The position numbers and the translations under genes are program-made. Under the pieces are notes generated by a model. That model ran no database searches and was not told where the DNA came from. It was given only the letters and a program-made list of their open reading frames with translations. Of a stretch of DNA of 64,000 bases, positions 18,388 through 27,643 are shown piece by piece. The stretch covers positions 58,703 to 122,702 of the forward strand of contig NZ_BCTL01000020.1 in the NCBI RefSeq assembly GCF_001571265.1, given 5' to 3'. How positions within the stretch are numbered: position 1 is the stretch's first letter; every line of letters starts with the position of its first letter. The stretch is from Cedecea neteri NBRC 105707 = ATCC 33855. Its GTDB lineage: Bacteria > Pseudomonadota > Gammaproteobacteria > Enterobacterales > Enterobacteriaceae.

Positions 18388-19731
18388 TTACAGCACGCCC
18401 TGAGCCAGCATTGCGTCCGCAACTTTGACAAAACCGGCGATGTTCGCGCCGCGAACGTACTGCGTTTGTTTCCCTTCTCCGCCGTAATCCACGCAGGCCT
18501 GATGAATATCAAGCATGATGTGGTGCAGGCGAATATCCACTTTTTCGGCCTTCCAGCTCAGACGGGCCGCATTCTGCGCCATCTCCAGGCCCGAAGTGGC
18601 CACGCCGCCTGCGTTTGCCGCTTTGCCTGGTGCAAACAGCACGCCGGCTTCCACAAACAAATCCGTCGCGGCGATCGTGGTTGGCATATTTGCCCCTTCG
18701 GCTACCGCCTTCACGCCGTTGGCGATGAGCGTTTGTGCCGCCTCGACGTCCAGTTCGTTTTGAGTTGCGCATGGCAGAGCAATATCAACCGGCACGCTCC
18801 ACGGCTGCTGGCCTTCCAGATAAGTGAGGCCAAATTCTCGGGCATAATCTGCTACGCGGCCGTCGCGGCTGGCTTTGATTTCGCACAGGCGGGCCAGTTT
18901 CTCAGCGGTAAAGCCTGCTTCGTCGACCACGGTGCCGTTGGAGTCAGAGGCCGTGACCACGCGAGCGCCGAGCGACATGGCTTTTTCAATCGCATACTGA
19001 GCCACGTTGCCGGAGCCGGAAACCGCCACGCGCATGCCTTCGAAGCCCAGACCGTGACGCTGCAGCATGGCGTCGGTGAAGTAGATCAGTCCGTAGCCGG
19101 TGGCTTCAGGGCGGATCAGGCTGCCGCCGAACGACAGTCCTTTGCCGGTAAACACGCAGGCGGTGTTGTTGGAGAGCTTTTTCATCATCCCGGCCATGTA
19201 GCCGACTTCACGGCCGCCTACGCCGATATCGCCCGCCGGAACGTCGGTATCCGGGCCCAGATGGCGGTACAGCTCAAGCATCAGCGCCTGGCAAAAACGC
19301 ATGATTTCACCTTCGCTTTTGCCTTTAGGGTTAAAGTCGCTGCCGCCTTTACCGCCGCCCATCGGCAGGGTGGTGAGGGCATTTTTAAAAGTCTGTTCAA
19401 AGCCAAGAAACTTCAGGATCGACAGATTAACGGAAGGGTGGAAGCGCATTCCGCCTTTGAACGGGCCAATGGCCGAGTTGAACTGCACGCGCCACGCCCG
19501 GTTTACCTGCACCTGATTGTTGTCATCCACCCAGGCAACGCGAAACTGGATCACGCGCTCCGGCTCGACCAGGCGTTCGAGCAGCGCCTGCTGGCGATAT
19601 TGCGGATTGCTTTCCAGAAACGGCCACAGCGTGCTCATAACTTCGCGAACCGCCTGAGCGAATTCAACCTGATGCGGGTCGCGTGACTGTACTGAGGTTA
19701 AAAAGTCTTCGAGAGATAATGCTTGAGCCAT
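18388..19731 (-). CDS. gdhA: NADP-specific glutamate dehydrogenase
   Basis: 447 residues, the hexameric NADP-dependent class. The catalytic region with its lysine lies in LTTLPMGGGKGGSDFNPKGK (about residue 125), the substrate-binding part in DTDVPAGDIGVGGREVGYM, and the dinucleotide fold in VAVSGSGNVAQYAIEKAM. It makes glutamate from 2-oxoglutarate and ammonium, the high-ammonium assimilation route, and complements the glnK-amtB system in this window. Monocistronic. The ATG at 19731 follows AAGGAGTTACCTCTG. Confidence 0.97.
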   Translation of the reverse strand: MAQALSLEDFLTSVQSRDPHQVEFAQAVREVMSTLWPFLESNPQYRQQALLERLVEPERVIQFRVAWVDDNNQVQVNRAWRVQFNSAIGPFKGGMRFHPSVNLSILKFLGFEQTFKNALTTLPMGGGKGGSDFNPKGKSEGEIMRFCQALMLELYRHLGPDTDVPAGDIGVGGREVGYMAGMMKKLSNNTACVFTGKGLSFGGSLIRPEATGYGLIYFTDAMLQRHGLGFEGMRVAVSGSGNVAQYAIEKAMSLGARVVTASDSNGTVVDEAGFTAEKLARLCEIKASRDGRVADYAREFGLTYLEGQQPWSVPVDIALPCATQNELDVEAAQTLIANGVKAVAEGANMPTTIAATDLFVEAGVLFAPGKAANAGGVATSGLEMAQNAARLSWKAEKVDIRLHHIMLDIHQACVDYGGEGKQTQYVRGANIAGFVKVADAMLAQGVL

Positions 19732-19978
19732 CAGAGGTAACTCCTTGTTGAAGGTCGTGTTGTATGCGTTTTTTGTATGGTTTTTTTTCGACTATAACAT
19801 TTTCTTATGAACGGGCATCAAGCGATTTTTTCACCAGGATGGCAATAAAGAAGGGAAGCGTTTAGTCAGACTATTTACCCTAAAAAAATCTAAAATCCGG
19901 TCTAATAACAGTCAATAAAGCGTGTTCTCTGACTGTTTCTTACCCCTTTGGGAGGCTGGTTAGCCTCCCGGGCAGAGG

Positions 19979-22204
19979 TTAGAAGTGCGTGTTGACGCTC
20001 ATGTAATACGTGCGGCCAGACTCGTTGTAAGTCTCGGCGCCCGCGCCATACATATAAGCGTTGGTGGTGGCATTCCCGGTGGTCTGGGCGTTACCCGCGC
20101 GCCAGTGGCGCTTATCCAGCAGGTTATCAATGCCGGCGGTTAAGCTGACGTTTTTGGTCGCGTCCCAGGTCGCGCTCATGCCAATGATGCTATAAGGGCT
20201 GACCTCGTTGGTGTCGCTGCCGGTGACAGGTTCGCCCTTGTAGTTGTACTTCTTCGGTGCCTGTTTGCCGTACCACGTCAGCGTGCTTTGTAGCGAAATG
20301 TCCGGGTGAACCTGCCAGCTCAGCGTGGAGTTAAGCGTATATTCAGGGATGATCGACAGGCGATCGCCAGTTTCTTTGTTTTTGCTTTGCAGCATATAAG
20401 TCAGGTTGTTGTTCCAGCTCACGGTCTCCGTCAGCGGCAGATTAATGGTGCCTTCAAGACCTTCCACCACGGCTTTAGGCACGTTGCCCCACTGGTAGAT
20501 ATCGGTCTTCTTACTGTTAGAGGCAATAGGCGAATAACCGGATTCAATCTTATTGTGGTAATCGTTCCGGAACCAGGTGATCCCGGCCTGATAGCCGTCC
20601 CGCTTGAACTCCAGGCCAATCTCTTTGTTGACGCTGGTTTCGGCCTTCAGGTCCTCATTCCCCATCAGATAGCACGCCCCGGCACTGGCTGCGCAACCCT
20701 GCCCGCGGCTGTAGAGAATGTAGTTCGGGTTGGTCTGATACAGACTTGGCGCTTTATAAGCCCGGGCAATACCAAGCTTAAGCGTTAGATCTTCCACTAA
20801 CTCCTGGCTCAGGTTCAGCGACGGGCTCCAGTTATTTCCTACGATGGAGTGATGATCAAAGCGCAGCCCCGGCGTCAGAATAGTACTGCTGGTTAACTCC
20901 ATGTTGTTTTCAGCGAACAGGGAGAAGATCTCCGCTTTAGAGTAAGGGCTACGGCCAGTGGATGAGAGACCCGGAATCGGCCCGCCTTCGCTTAACGACT
21001 GGGTGTTAGACGAACCGTCTTTCATGCGCTGCTGGTTCCATTCGCTGCCGACGGTGAGGTTTTGATTCACCAACAGATTAAACGGAATGCTTGCTTCGCT
21101 ATGCAGCATGACATCGCTGAGATCGATATCCGAGAACTGGTTGTTGGAGAAGATCCCCTCTGTGCCGCCTGCCAGGCCTTCGTTCATGCGCGAGTTGCGG
21201 GTGTGTTCGTATTGCACGTACGAGTTAGTGGTGACGCCGTTATCCCAGCCGCCGGTCCAGGTGACGGCATAGTTCTGGCGGTAGAGGCGATTGGTCTCTT
21301 TGCCGTAGTTATCCTTCACCAACTGGCTGGTATTCGTATTTTGTGTATCGCCTGAGTAGAGGTTGCCCTGGCGGCTGTAGCCGGTTTCAAACTCCAGCGC
21401 CTGCATGGGGGCAAATTCCCAGCGGATCATCCCGTTAAGATCTTTATGGATAACGCCTTCGCGGCCGGCAGGTAGCGTGTTGGCGTAAGATCCGGTCCGC
21501 AGGGACTGGTGCCCCTGGTTGATGTCCCAGGCGTCCGCCTGCGTTTTATCGAGGTTGCCGTAGAGGCGGAAGCTGACGTCATCCCCCAATGGCCCCGTCA
21601 GGCTGAAGTTGGTGCGTTTGGTCGATCCTTCGTCTTTGTGTTCCGGCGCATTGAAATAGGTATTCCAACTGCCGTGGAACTCGTTACTGCTGCGTTTGGT
21701 AATGATGTTCACCACGCCGCCCGCCGCACCATTGCCGTAGCGGGCTGCTGCCGGACCACGCAGGACTTCAATGCGCTCGATCATTTCCGGTGGAACCCAG
21801 GATGCGTCACCGCGGGTATCGCGCTCGCCGCGCCAGCCCAGACGAACGGAGTTACGGCTGGTGACCGGTTTACCGTCAACCAGGATCAGCGTGTTTTCCG
21901 GCCCCATGCCGCGAATATCGATTTGGCGACCGTTGCCGCGCTGCCCGCTGGTGGAGTTGCCGGTCAGGTTAACTCCAGGCATGGTGCGAATGATTTCAGA
22001 GACATCGCGCGCGACCGGGTGTTTCTTTAATTCCTCGGAGGTAATCACCGACACGCCGGGCGCCTGCAGCGTTTGCTGGGCCGCTGTGACCACCAGCGTG
22101 TCTTCATTTTCTACGAGGGCCGTCTCTGCCGCCGCCGAAAAGGCAGTGCCGTAGAGGCCCAGACTCACCAGTGTGGCGAGGGAGTACGATAATGTATTGT
22201 TCAT
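19979..22204 (-). CDS. fepA: TonB-dependent catecholate-siderophore receptor, FepA type
   Basis: 741 residues: signal peptide (about 1-26), TonB box DTLVVTAA, plug domain (ending near 150 with GNGAAGGVVNIITK) and a 22-strand barrel closing with a C-terminal phenylalanine (MSVNTHF). Long stretches read like E. coli FepA, e.g. DIRGMGPENTLILVDGKPV and AAARYGNGAAGGVV, so ferric enterobactin is the likely ligand. It is not next to the ent/fep cluster, so it may be a second FepA-like receptor (IroN is the less likely alternative). A Fur box precedes it. Confidence 0.85.
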   Translation of the reverse strand: MNNTLSYSLATLVSLGLYGTAFSAAAETALVENEDTLVVTAAQQTLQAPGVSVITSEELKKHPVARDVSEIIRTMPGVNLTGNSTSGQRGNGRQIDIRGMGPENTLILVDGKPVTSRNSVRLGWRGERDTRGDASWVPPEMIERIEVLRGPAAARYGNGAAGGVVNIITKRSSNEFHGSWNTYFNAPEHKDEGSTKRTNFSLTGPLGDDVSFRLYGNLDKTQADAWDINQGHQSLRTGSYANTLPAGREGVIHKDLNGMIRWEFAPMQALEFETGYSRQGNLYSGDTQNTNTSQLVKDNYGKETNRLYRQNYAVTWTGGWDNGVTTNSYVQYEHTRNSRMNEGLAGGTEGIFSNNQFSDIDLSDVMLHSEASIPFNLLVNQNLTVGSEWNQQRMKDGSSNTQSLSEGGPIPGLSSTGRSPYSKAEIFSLFAENNMELTSSTILTPGLRFDHHSIVGNNWSPSLNLSQELVEDLTLKLGIARAYKAPSLYQTNPNYILYSRGQGCAASAGACYLMGNEDLKAETSVNKEIGLEFKRDGYQAGITWFRNDYHNKIESGYSPIASNSKKTDIYQWGNVPKAVVEGLEGTINLPLTETVSWNNNLTYMLQSKNKETGDRLSIIPEYTLNSTLSWQVHPDISLQSTLTWYGKQAPKKYNYKGEPVTGSDTNEVSPYSIIGMSATWDATKNVSLTAGIDNLLDKRHWRAGNAQTTGNATTNAYMYGAGAETYNESGRTYYMSVNTHF

Positions 22205-22307
22205 TATTTATCCTGAGTGTCACCGCCTGCGTCCCGTAAACTCCTTTCCCAAATGAGGAAGGACGCGGCAAAAGTGCCTGGAGTTGAAAGTGCGGAAACA
22301 CGCTATT

Positions 22308-22326
22308 GCAAATGAAAATAATTATC
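22308..22326 (-). promoter_or_regulatory. Fur box upstream of the fepA-type receptor
   Basis: The 19-mer beginning GCAAATGAAAAT and ending AATTATC matches 15 of 19 positions of the palindromic Fur consensus. It lies about 104 bp before the receptor start codon, consistent with iron repression. Confidence 0.7.
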
Positions 22327-22465
22327 AATATCTTTCTCTGTTGACATTTTAAACCAATTAATTCCGCTAATTAATCATCCCTGGTTATCAATCTCCGCGT
22401 TAACCATTCACCAACCTGATACTCCACAGTTGACCTGCCGACTTTACTGTTGCGATACATATTTA

Positions 22466-22481
22466 GGTGATCTCATTAACA
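22466..22481 (+). promoter_or_regulatory. Candidate CRP site upstream of cstA
   Basis: GGTGA-N6-TAACA (22466-22481), 8 of 10 conserved CRP positions. It lies 114 bp upstream of the cstA start. E. coli cstA is cAMP-CRP dependent, which supports the reading. Confidence 0.5.
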
Positions 22482-22594
22482 AACTCAGGTAAATGCCCCG
22501 CGTTTTGCCCCCTTCGGATTGTGAGAACCGCTATTCCAGGCTAGATACAAAATGTAACAACTCTCGGTATCCACTTAGAAAACGGACAAAATTG

Positions 22595-24700
22595 ATGGAT
22601 AGATTTGGGAAACACCTCGTCTGGGTCGTGCTTGCTTTGATAGGCGCATTCGCCCTCGGCTATATCGCACTGAATCGCGGTGAGCAGATAAATGCGCTGT
22701 GGATTGTTATTGCCTCAGTCTGTATCTACCTGATCGCCTATCGCTACTACGGTTTGTTTATCGCTAAACGCGTGCTGACGGTGGATGCCACGCGCATGAC
22801 GCCGGCCGTGCGGAACAATGACGGCCTTGATTACGTCCCAACGGATAAAAAAGTGCTGTTTGGCCATCACTTTGCCGCCATCGCCGGAGCGGGGCCGCTA
22901 GTAGGGCCGGTGCTTGCCGCGCAAATGGGCTACCTGCCGGGCATGCTTTGGCTGCTGGCGGGCGTGGTGCTGGCAGGGGCCGTGCAGGACTTTATGGTGC
23001 TGTTTGTCTCAACGCGTCGCAACGGACGCTCGCTGGGGGAATTGGTTAAAGAAGAAATGGGCAACACCGCGGGCGTTATCGCGCTGGTAGCCTGCTTTAT
23101 GATTATGGTGATTATCCTCGCCGTGCTGGCGATGATCGTGGTGAAGGCGTTAACCCACAGCCCGTGGGGCACGTACACCGTGGCCTTTACCATCCCACTG
23201 GCGCTGTTTATGGGCATCTATATTCGCTATTTGCGCCCGGGGCATATCGGCGAAGTATCGGTGATTGGCCTGGTGATGCTGGTGTTTGCCATTATTTCCG
23301 GTGGTTGGGTTGCAGAGAGCCCAACCTGGGCTCCGTACTTTGACTTCACTGGCGTACAGCTAACGTGGATGCTGGTGGGCTACGGTTTTGTAGCTTCTGT
23401 GCTGCCGGTGTGGCTGCTGCTGGCGCCGCGCGACTACCTCTCCACCTTCCTGAAAATTGGCACCATCATCGGGCTGGCGATCGGCATTTTGATCATGCGC
23501 CCGACGCTGCAGATGCCATCATTAACAAAATTCATCGATGGGACTGGCCCGGTCTGGAGCGGGGATCTGTTCCCGTTCCTGTTTATCACCATCGCCTGCG
23601 GGGCCGTTTCTGGTTTCCACGCGCTGATTGCTTCCGGCACCACGCCGAAAATGCTGGCGAACGAAAATCAGGCCTGTTTCATTGGCTATGGCGGCATGCT
23701 GATGGAGTCCTTTGTGGCGATCATGGCGCTGGTGGCGGCCTGTGTTATCGACCCTGGCGTGTACTTCGCGATGAACAGCCCGATGGCGGTGCTGGCACCT
23801 GCGGGCACGGCGGATGTTGTGGCTTCAGCCGCGCAGGTGGTGAGCGGCTGGGGCTTCCATATTACCCCGGAAACGCTAACCACTATCGCCAGTGAAGTCG
23901 GCGAGCAGAGCATTATCTCTCGCGCAGGCGGGGCACCGACGCTTGCCGTCGGGATGGCGTACATTCTGCACGGCGCGATGGGCGGGCTGATGGACGTCTC
24001 GTTCTGGTACCACTTTGCCATCCTGTTTGAAGCATTGTTCATCCTGACGGCGGTAGATGCCGGGACTCGTGCGGCGCGCTTCATGCTGCAGGACCTGCTG
24101 GGCGTGATTTCTCCGGGGCTGAAACGGACGGATTCGCTGCCGGCCAACCTGCTTGCGACCGGGCTTTGCGTACTGGCGTGGGGCTATTTCCTGCATCAGG
24201 GCGTGGTCGACCCGCTGGGCGGCATTAACACGCTGTGGCCGCTGTTCGGTATTGCCAACCAGATGCTGGCGGGCATGGCGCTGATGCTGTGCGCAGTGGT
24301 GCTGTTCAAAATGAAGAAGCAGCGTTATGCCTGGGTTGCGCTGATGCCGACCGCATGGCTGCTGGTTTGTACTTTAACGGCAGGCTGGCAAAAAGCGTTC
24401 AGTTCGGATGCAAAAGTGGGCTTCCTCGCTATCGCCAACAAATTCCAGGCGATGATCGACAGCGGCAATATTCCGGCGCAATACACGCAGTCGCAGCTTA
24501 GCCAGCTGGTGTTTAACAACCGCCTGGATGCGGGATTGACCATCTTCTTTATGGTGGTGGTTGTGGTGCTCGGCTGGTTCTCGCTGAAAACTGCGCTCAA
24601 GGCGCTGAAGTCTGAGCAACCAACGTCGAGTGAAACTCCGTATGAGCCTATGCCTGAGAATTATCAGGAGATCGTGGCGCAGGCGAAGAGCGTGCATTGA
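22595..24700 (+). CDS. cstA: Carbon starvation protein A, pyruvate/peptide transporter
   Basis: 701 residues from the ATG at 22595, exactly the E. coli length. It is a multi-helix CstA/BtsT-family membrane protein, with the signature FGHHFAAIAGAGPLVGPVLA near residue 90 and FLFITIACGAVSGFHALI near 330. It imports pyruvate and, in E. coli, peptides under carbon starvation. An in-frame ATG at 22493 would add 34 residues without family similarity and was not used. It is followed by ybdD, its usual partner. Confidence 0.95.
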   Translation: MDRFGKHLVWVVLALIGAFALGYIALNRGEQINALWIVIASVCIYLIAYRYYGLFIAKRVLTVDATRMTPAVRNNDGLDYVPTDKKVLFGHHFAAIAGAGPLVGPVLAAQMGYLPGMLWLLAGVVLAGAVQDFMVLFVSTRRNGRSLGELVKEEMGNTAGVIALVACFMIMVIILAVLAMIVVKALTHSPWGTYTVAFTIPLALFMGIYIRYLRPGHIGEVSVIGLVMLVFAIISGGWVAESPTWAPYFDFTGVQLTWMLVGYGFVASVLPVWLLLAPRDYLSTFLKIGTIIGLAIGILIMRPTLQMPSLTKFIDGTGPVWSGDLFPFLFITIACGAVSGFHALIASGTTPKMLANENQACFIGYGGMLMESFVAIMALVAACVIDPGVYFAMNSPMAVLAPAGTADVVASAAQVVSGWGFHITPETLTTIASEVGEQSIISRAGGAPTLAVGMAYILHGAMGGLMDVSFWYHFAILFEALFILTAVDAGTRAARFMLQDLLGVISPGLKRTDSLPANLLATGLCVLAWGYFLHQGVVDPLGGINTLWPLFGIANQMLAGMALMLCAVVLFKMKKQRYAWVALMPTAWLLVCTLTAGWQKAFSSDAKVGFLAIANKFQAMIDSGNIPAQYTQSQLSQLVFNNRLDAGLTIFFMVVVVVLGWFSLKTALKALKSEQPTSSETPYEPMPENYQEIVAQAKSVH

Positions 24701-24706
24701 TTTTTA

Positions 24707-24838
24707 CCCTCACCCTAACCCTCTCCCTGGAAGGGAGAGGGGATAGATTAGGCTTCTTTATTCAGCCCATCCCCTTTGGGTAAGGGGTTAGGCTGGGTTT
24801 CTTTATTCCCCCTTTGGGGAGAGGGCCGGGGTGAGGGG
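24707..24838. repeat. Palindromic intergenic repeat between cstA and ybdD
   Basis: About 132 bp with complementary ends: CCCTCACCCTAACCCTCTCC on the left and GGGGAGAGGGCCGGGGTGAG on the right, and internal G/C hairpins (CTCTCCCTGGAAGGGAGAG; CATCCCCTTTGGGTAAGGGG). This kind of CCCTCACCC...GGGTGAGGG repeat is scattered through many proteobacterial genomes. It may form a stable hairpin that lowers ybdD expression relative to cstA. Confidence 0.75.
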
Positions 24839-24856
24839 CAACCTGCTGGAGACACT

Positions 24857-25054
24857 ATGTTCGACAATCTAGCCAAAGCCGGGAAATACCTCGGCCAGGC
24901 CGCAAAAATGATGATTGGCGTACCCGACTACGACAACTACGTGCAGCACATGCGCCTGACGCATCCAGAGCAGACGCCGATGACCTACGAAGAATTTTTT
25001 CGCGAGCGTCAGGACGCACGCTACAGCGGTAAGGGCGGCGGACGCTGCTGCTAA
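24857..25054 (+). CDS. ybdD: YbdD/YjiX-family small protein
   Basis: 65 residues ([19 protein letters not shown] through a C-terminal RCC), the E. coli YbdD length. The family is a small cytoplasmic protein encoded next to CstA or BtsT transporters and needed for their activity in some species. The ATG at 24857 follows CTGGAGACACT. A longer in-frame start at 24776 lies in the intergenic repeat and is unlikely. The C-terminal double cysteine is conserved in the family. Confidence 0.93.
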   Translation: MFDNLAKAGKYLGQAAKMMIGVPDYDNYVQHMRLTHPEQTPMTYEEFFRERQDARYSGKGGGRCC

Positions 25055-25179
25055 AACTTAGCATTTAACAAAAATGTGACATTTCGCCCGTTTTTTAGCG
25101 GCCAGCAAAAATCCTGTTGTGCGAAACCGGCGAGTGTGATTTTATCAATGACGACTTTTAACACTGATTCAGGAAACCC

Positions 25180-25278
25180 ATGACCCATTCCCTGCAGACT
25201 TCGACCCTACTAGTTACCGCGCTACCAGCCGCGGTGGTCGTCGTGCGTGTGGTGGTGGTCGTCGGCAATGCGCCGTAG
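25180..25278 (+). CDS. ivbL: ilvB operon leader peptide IvbL
   Basis: 32 codons: MTHSLQTSTLLVTALP, then a run of valines broken by one Arg (AAVVVVRVVVVVGNAP) and TAG. The leader senses charged tRNA-Val and tRNA-Leu: ribosomes stalling at the valine codons prevent formation of the attenuator downstream. It is preceded by AGGAAACCC as ribosome-binding site. It is the same length as E. coli IvbL with the same C-terminus. Confidence 0.95.
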   Translation: MTHSLQTSTLLVTALPAAVVVVRVVVVVGNAP

Positions 25279-25302
25279 GGACTGAATCAACGCATCGATT
25301 CC

Positions 25303-25341
25303 AAACCCCGCCGGCGCAAACCGGGCGGGGTTTCTTGTTTT
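25303..25341 (+). terminator. Transcription attenuator of ilvBN
   Basis: Ten-bp stem AAACCCCGCC/GGCGGGGTTT (25303-25312, 25324-25333) followed by TTTCTTGTTTT, 25 bp after the ivbL stop. This is the classic valine/leucine attenuator. Confidence 0.9.
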
Positions 25342-25386
25342 AAGTGCCTGCCCAGAAGCGAACCGGCTAATTAGAAGGACTGGAGC

Positions 25387-27075
25387 ATGGCAATTTCGGA
25401 CACACCCTCACAGCGCATCACCGGTGCCCAGCTGATTGTAAAAATGCTGGAACATCATGGAATTACAACGGTTAGTGGCATTCCTGGTGGCACCGTTCTG
25501 CCGCTCTACAATGCCCTGAGCCAAAGCACCCGCATTCGCCACGTACTGGCTCGTCACGAGCAGGGCGCGGGATTTATGGCGCAGGGCATGGCGCGTACCA
25601 GCGGCAAACCGGCGGTCTGTATCGCCTGCAGCGGACCGGGCGCCACAAACCTTGTCACCGCCATTGCCGATGCGCGTCTCGACTCCATTCCGCTGGTTTG
25701 TATCACCGGCCAGGTACCGACTTCAATGATTGGCGCCGATGCTTTCCAGGAAGTGGACACCTACGGAATTTCGATTCCTATTACCAAACATAACTACCTG
25801 GTGCGCAGCATTGACGAGCTGCCGCAGGTGATTACCGACGCCTTTCGCATTGCGCAGTCTGGCCGCCCTGGCCCGGTATGGATCGATATCCCTAAAGACA
25901 TTCAGACCGCTGAAATCGACATCGCCGAACTCCCTGCAGTGGCCTCGCCTTCGGCCGCGCCGGCCTTTGACCATCAGGACATAGCCCTTGCGGCGGCGAT
26001 GATCAACGAAGCCAAACGCCCGGTGCTTTACCTGGGCGGCGGTATCATCAGCGCAGGCGCAGCGGAGCAGGCCCGTGAGCTGGCTGAGCGTGCCGGGCTG
26101 CCAACGACCATGACGCTGATGGCGCTGGGGACGATCCCCGCCCGACACCCGCTTTCCCTGGGAATGTTGGGGATGCACGGGGCGCGCAGCACCAACTTTA
26201 TCCTTCATGAAGCCGATCTGCTGATCGTGCTTGGCGCTCGCTTTGACGACCGCGCAATTGGTAAAACCGAAGAGTTTTGCCCGAATGCAAAAATTATCCA
26301 CGTCGATATCGATCGCGCCGAGCTGGGCAAAATTAAGCAGGCGAATGTGGCTATTCGCGGCGACGTGCGCGATGTCCTGAGCCAGCTTACCCCACAGACC
26401 AAAAATGCCCAGCGCAGCGAGTGGCTGCAAACGGTGAGCGATTTGCAGCGCGAGTTCCCGTTTGCCACACCTGGCGCGGACAACCCGCTGATGCCTTACG
26501 GGTTAATCAAAGCCGCTGCGGCCTGCGTAGACGATGAAGCTATTGTCACTACTGACGTAGGCCAGCACCAGATGTGGGTGGCTCAGGCTTATCCACTCAA
26601 CCGCCCGCGCCAGTGGCTGACGTCCGGTGGCCTGGGCACTATGGGCTTTGGCTTACCGGCTGCGGTTGGCGCGGCGCTGGCCGAACCCGGTCGTAAAGTG
26701 CTGTGTTTCTCCGGTGACGGCAGCCTGATGATGAATATCCAGGAAATGGCGACCGCCGCTGAAAACAATCTGGATGTGAAAATTATTCTGATGAACAACC
26801 AGGCGCTGGGGCTGGTACACCAGCAGCAGACGCTGTTCTACCAGCAGAATATTTTCGCCGCGACCTACCCCGGCATGACGGATTTTCTGACCATCGCCCG
26901 CGGCTTTGGCCTGGCAACCTGTGACCTGAACCAGGCGGAAGATCCGCAGGCCGCGCTGCAGGAAGCGATTTCTCGTCCCGGGCCTTGCCTGATTCACGTT
27001 CGCATTGACGCCGATGAAAAAGTTTACCCAATGGTACCGCCGGGTGCCGCCAACACTCAGATGATTGGAGAGTAA
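25387..27075 (+). CDS. ilvB: Acetolactate synthase isozyme I, catalytic subunit
   Basis: 562 residues with the three ThDP-enzyme domains. The ThDP-activating glutamate is in LARHEQGAGFMAQG (about 59), and the ThDP/Mg motif begins GDGSLMMNIQEMATAAENNL (about 443). It condenses two pyruvates, or pyruvate and 2-oxobutyrate, in branched-chain amino-acid synthesis. It is co-transcribed with ilvN (3-bp gap) behind the ivbL attenuator. Length matches E. coli IlvB. Confidence 0.97.
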   Translation: MAISDTPSQRITGAQLIVKMLEHHGITTVSGIPGGTVLPLYNALSQSTRIRHVLARHEQGAGFMAQGMARTSGKPAVCIACSGPGATNLVTAIADARLDSIPLVCITGQVPTSMIGADAFQEVDTYGISIPITKHNYLVRSIDELPQVITDAFRIAQSGRPGPVWIDIPKDIQTAEIDIAELPAVASPSAAPAFDHQDIALAAAMINEAKRPVLYLGGGIISAGAAEQARELAERAGLPTTMTLMALGTIPARHPLSLGMLGMHGARSTNFILHEADLLIVLGARFDDRAIGKTEEFCPNAKIIHVDIDRAELGKIKQANVAIRGDVRDVLSQLTPQTKNAQRSEWLQTVSDLQREFPFATPGADNPLMPYGLIKAAAACVDDEAIVTTDVGQHQMWVAQAYPLNRPRQWLTSGGLGTMGFGLPAAVGAALAEPGRKVLCFSGDGSLMMNIQEMATAAENNLDVKIILMNNQALGLVHQQQTLFYQQNIFAATYPGMTDFLTIARGFGLATCDLNQAEDPQAALQEAISRPGPCLIHVRIDADEKVYPMVPPGAANTQMIGE

Positions 27076-27078
27076 TTC

Positions 27079-27375
27079 ATGCAGCAATCAATCACTAAAC
27101 AGTCAACAGTCATTCTGGAACTCACGGTGCGCAACCACCCGGGCGTGATGTCACATATCTGTGGCCTGTTTGCCCGCCGTGCGTTTAACGTGGAAGGCAT
27201 CCTTTGTTTACCTTTACCGGAAGGCGATCAGAGCCGTATCTGGCTGCAGGTAGCAGACGATCAGCGCCTGGAACAAATGGTTAGCCAGGTCGATAAGCTA
27301 GAGGATGTGGTGCAAATCATTCGCCACGCCGACGACCCTGGCATCTTTAACCGCCTGACCGTATTTGTGCAGTAA
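27079..27375 (+). CDS. ilvN: Acetolactate synthase isozyme I, regulatory subunit
   Basis: 98 residues comprising one ACT domain ([36 protein letters not shown]), the valine-binding small subunit. Valine feedback inhibits the enzyme through this chain. It is two residues longer than E. coli IlvN at the N-terminus. It follows ilvB by 3 bp, with a weak hairpin downstream. Confidence 0.96.
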   Translation: MQQSITKQSTVILELTVRNHPGVMSHICGLFARRAFNVEGILCLPLPEGDQSRIWLQVADDQRLEQMVSQVDKLEDVVQIIRHADDPGIFNRLTVFVQ

Positions 27376-27387
27376 GTCAATGAAACC

Positions 27388-27417
27388 GGGGCTTTCATGC
27401 ATATTTTTGAAAGCCCC
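27388..27417 (+). terminator. Hairpin after ilvN
   Basis: Ten-bp stem GGGGCTTTCA/TGAAAGCCCC around a T-rich 10-nt loop, but only two T residues follow. A weak intrinsic terminator or RNA-stabilising stem. Confidence 0.6.
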
Positions 27418-27585
27418 TTGCCCGGATGCATAAACCCCGGAAGCTGCGCCGCAATCCCGGCATGCCAAAGAACGATTTCAACCAACCTCAAGTAAAAATC
27501 CGTTAGCCTGCCCTGAGAAAAATAAGCTGACTAAATTTTGTTCGTGCTTATTTGTTGCTTTAAAGCTACACTCAAGGAGTCAAGG

Positions 27586-27633
27586 ATGAACATGATTACG
27601 TTCTTCGAAACAAGTAGTGGCTTGAGCATATAA
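27586..27633 (+). CDS. 15-codon ORF before the orphan antitoxin; possible toxin remnant or leader
   Basis: MNMITFFETSSGLSI then TAA. It has a good ribosome-binding site (AAGGAG, six bases upstream) and ends 10 bp before the antitoxin start. The position is where a RelE/HigB-like toxin gene would normally stand, and MITFFET could be the first strand of such a toxin. Equally it may be a short leader. No longer frame continues it. Confidence 0.35.
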   Translation: MNMITFFETSSGLSI

Positions 27634-27643
27634 GGAAGAAAAA

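Noticed and set aside
19950..19969. GGGAGGCT/AGCCTCCC hairpin after the fepA-type gene as an intrinsic terminator
   Set aside because: Perfect 8-bp stem but no T run on the minus strand, so not called as a terminator.
22466..22481. CRP-like site upstream of cstA as a second Fur site
   Set aside because: Its pattern fits CRP (GGTGA-N6-TAACA) and not the Fur palindrome.
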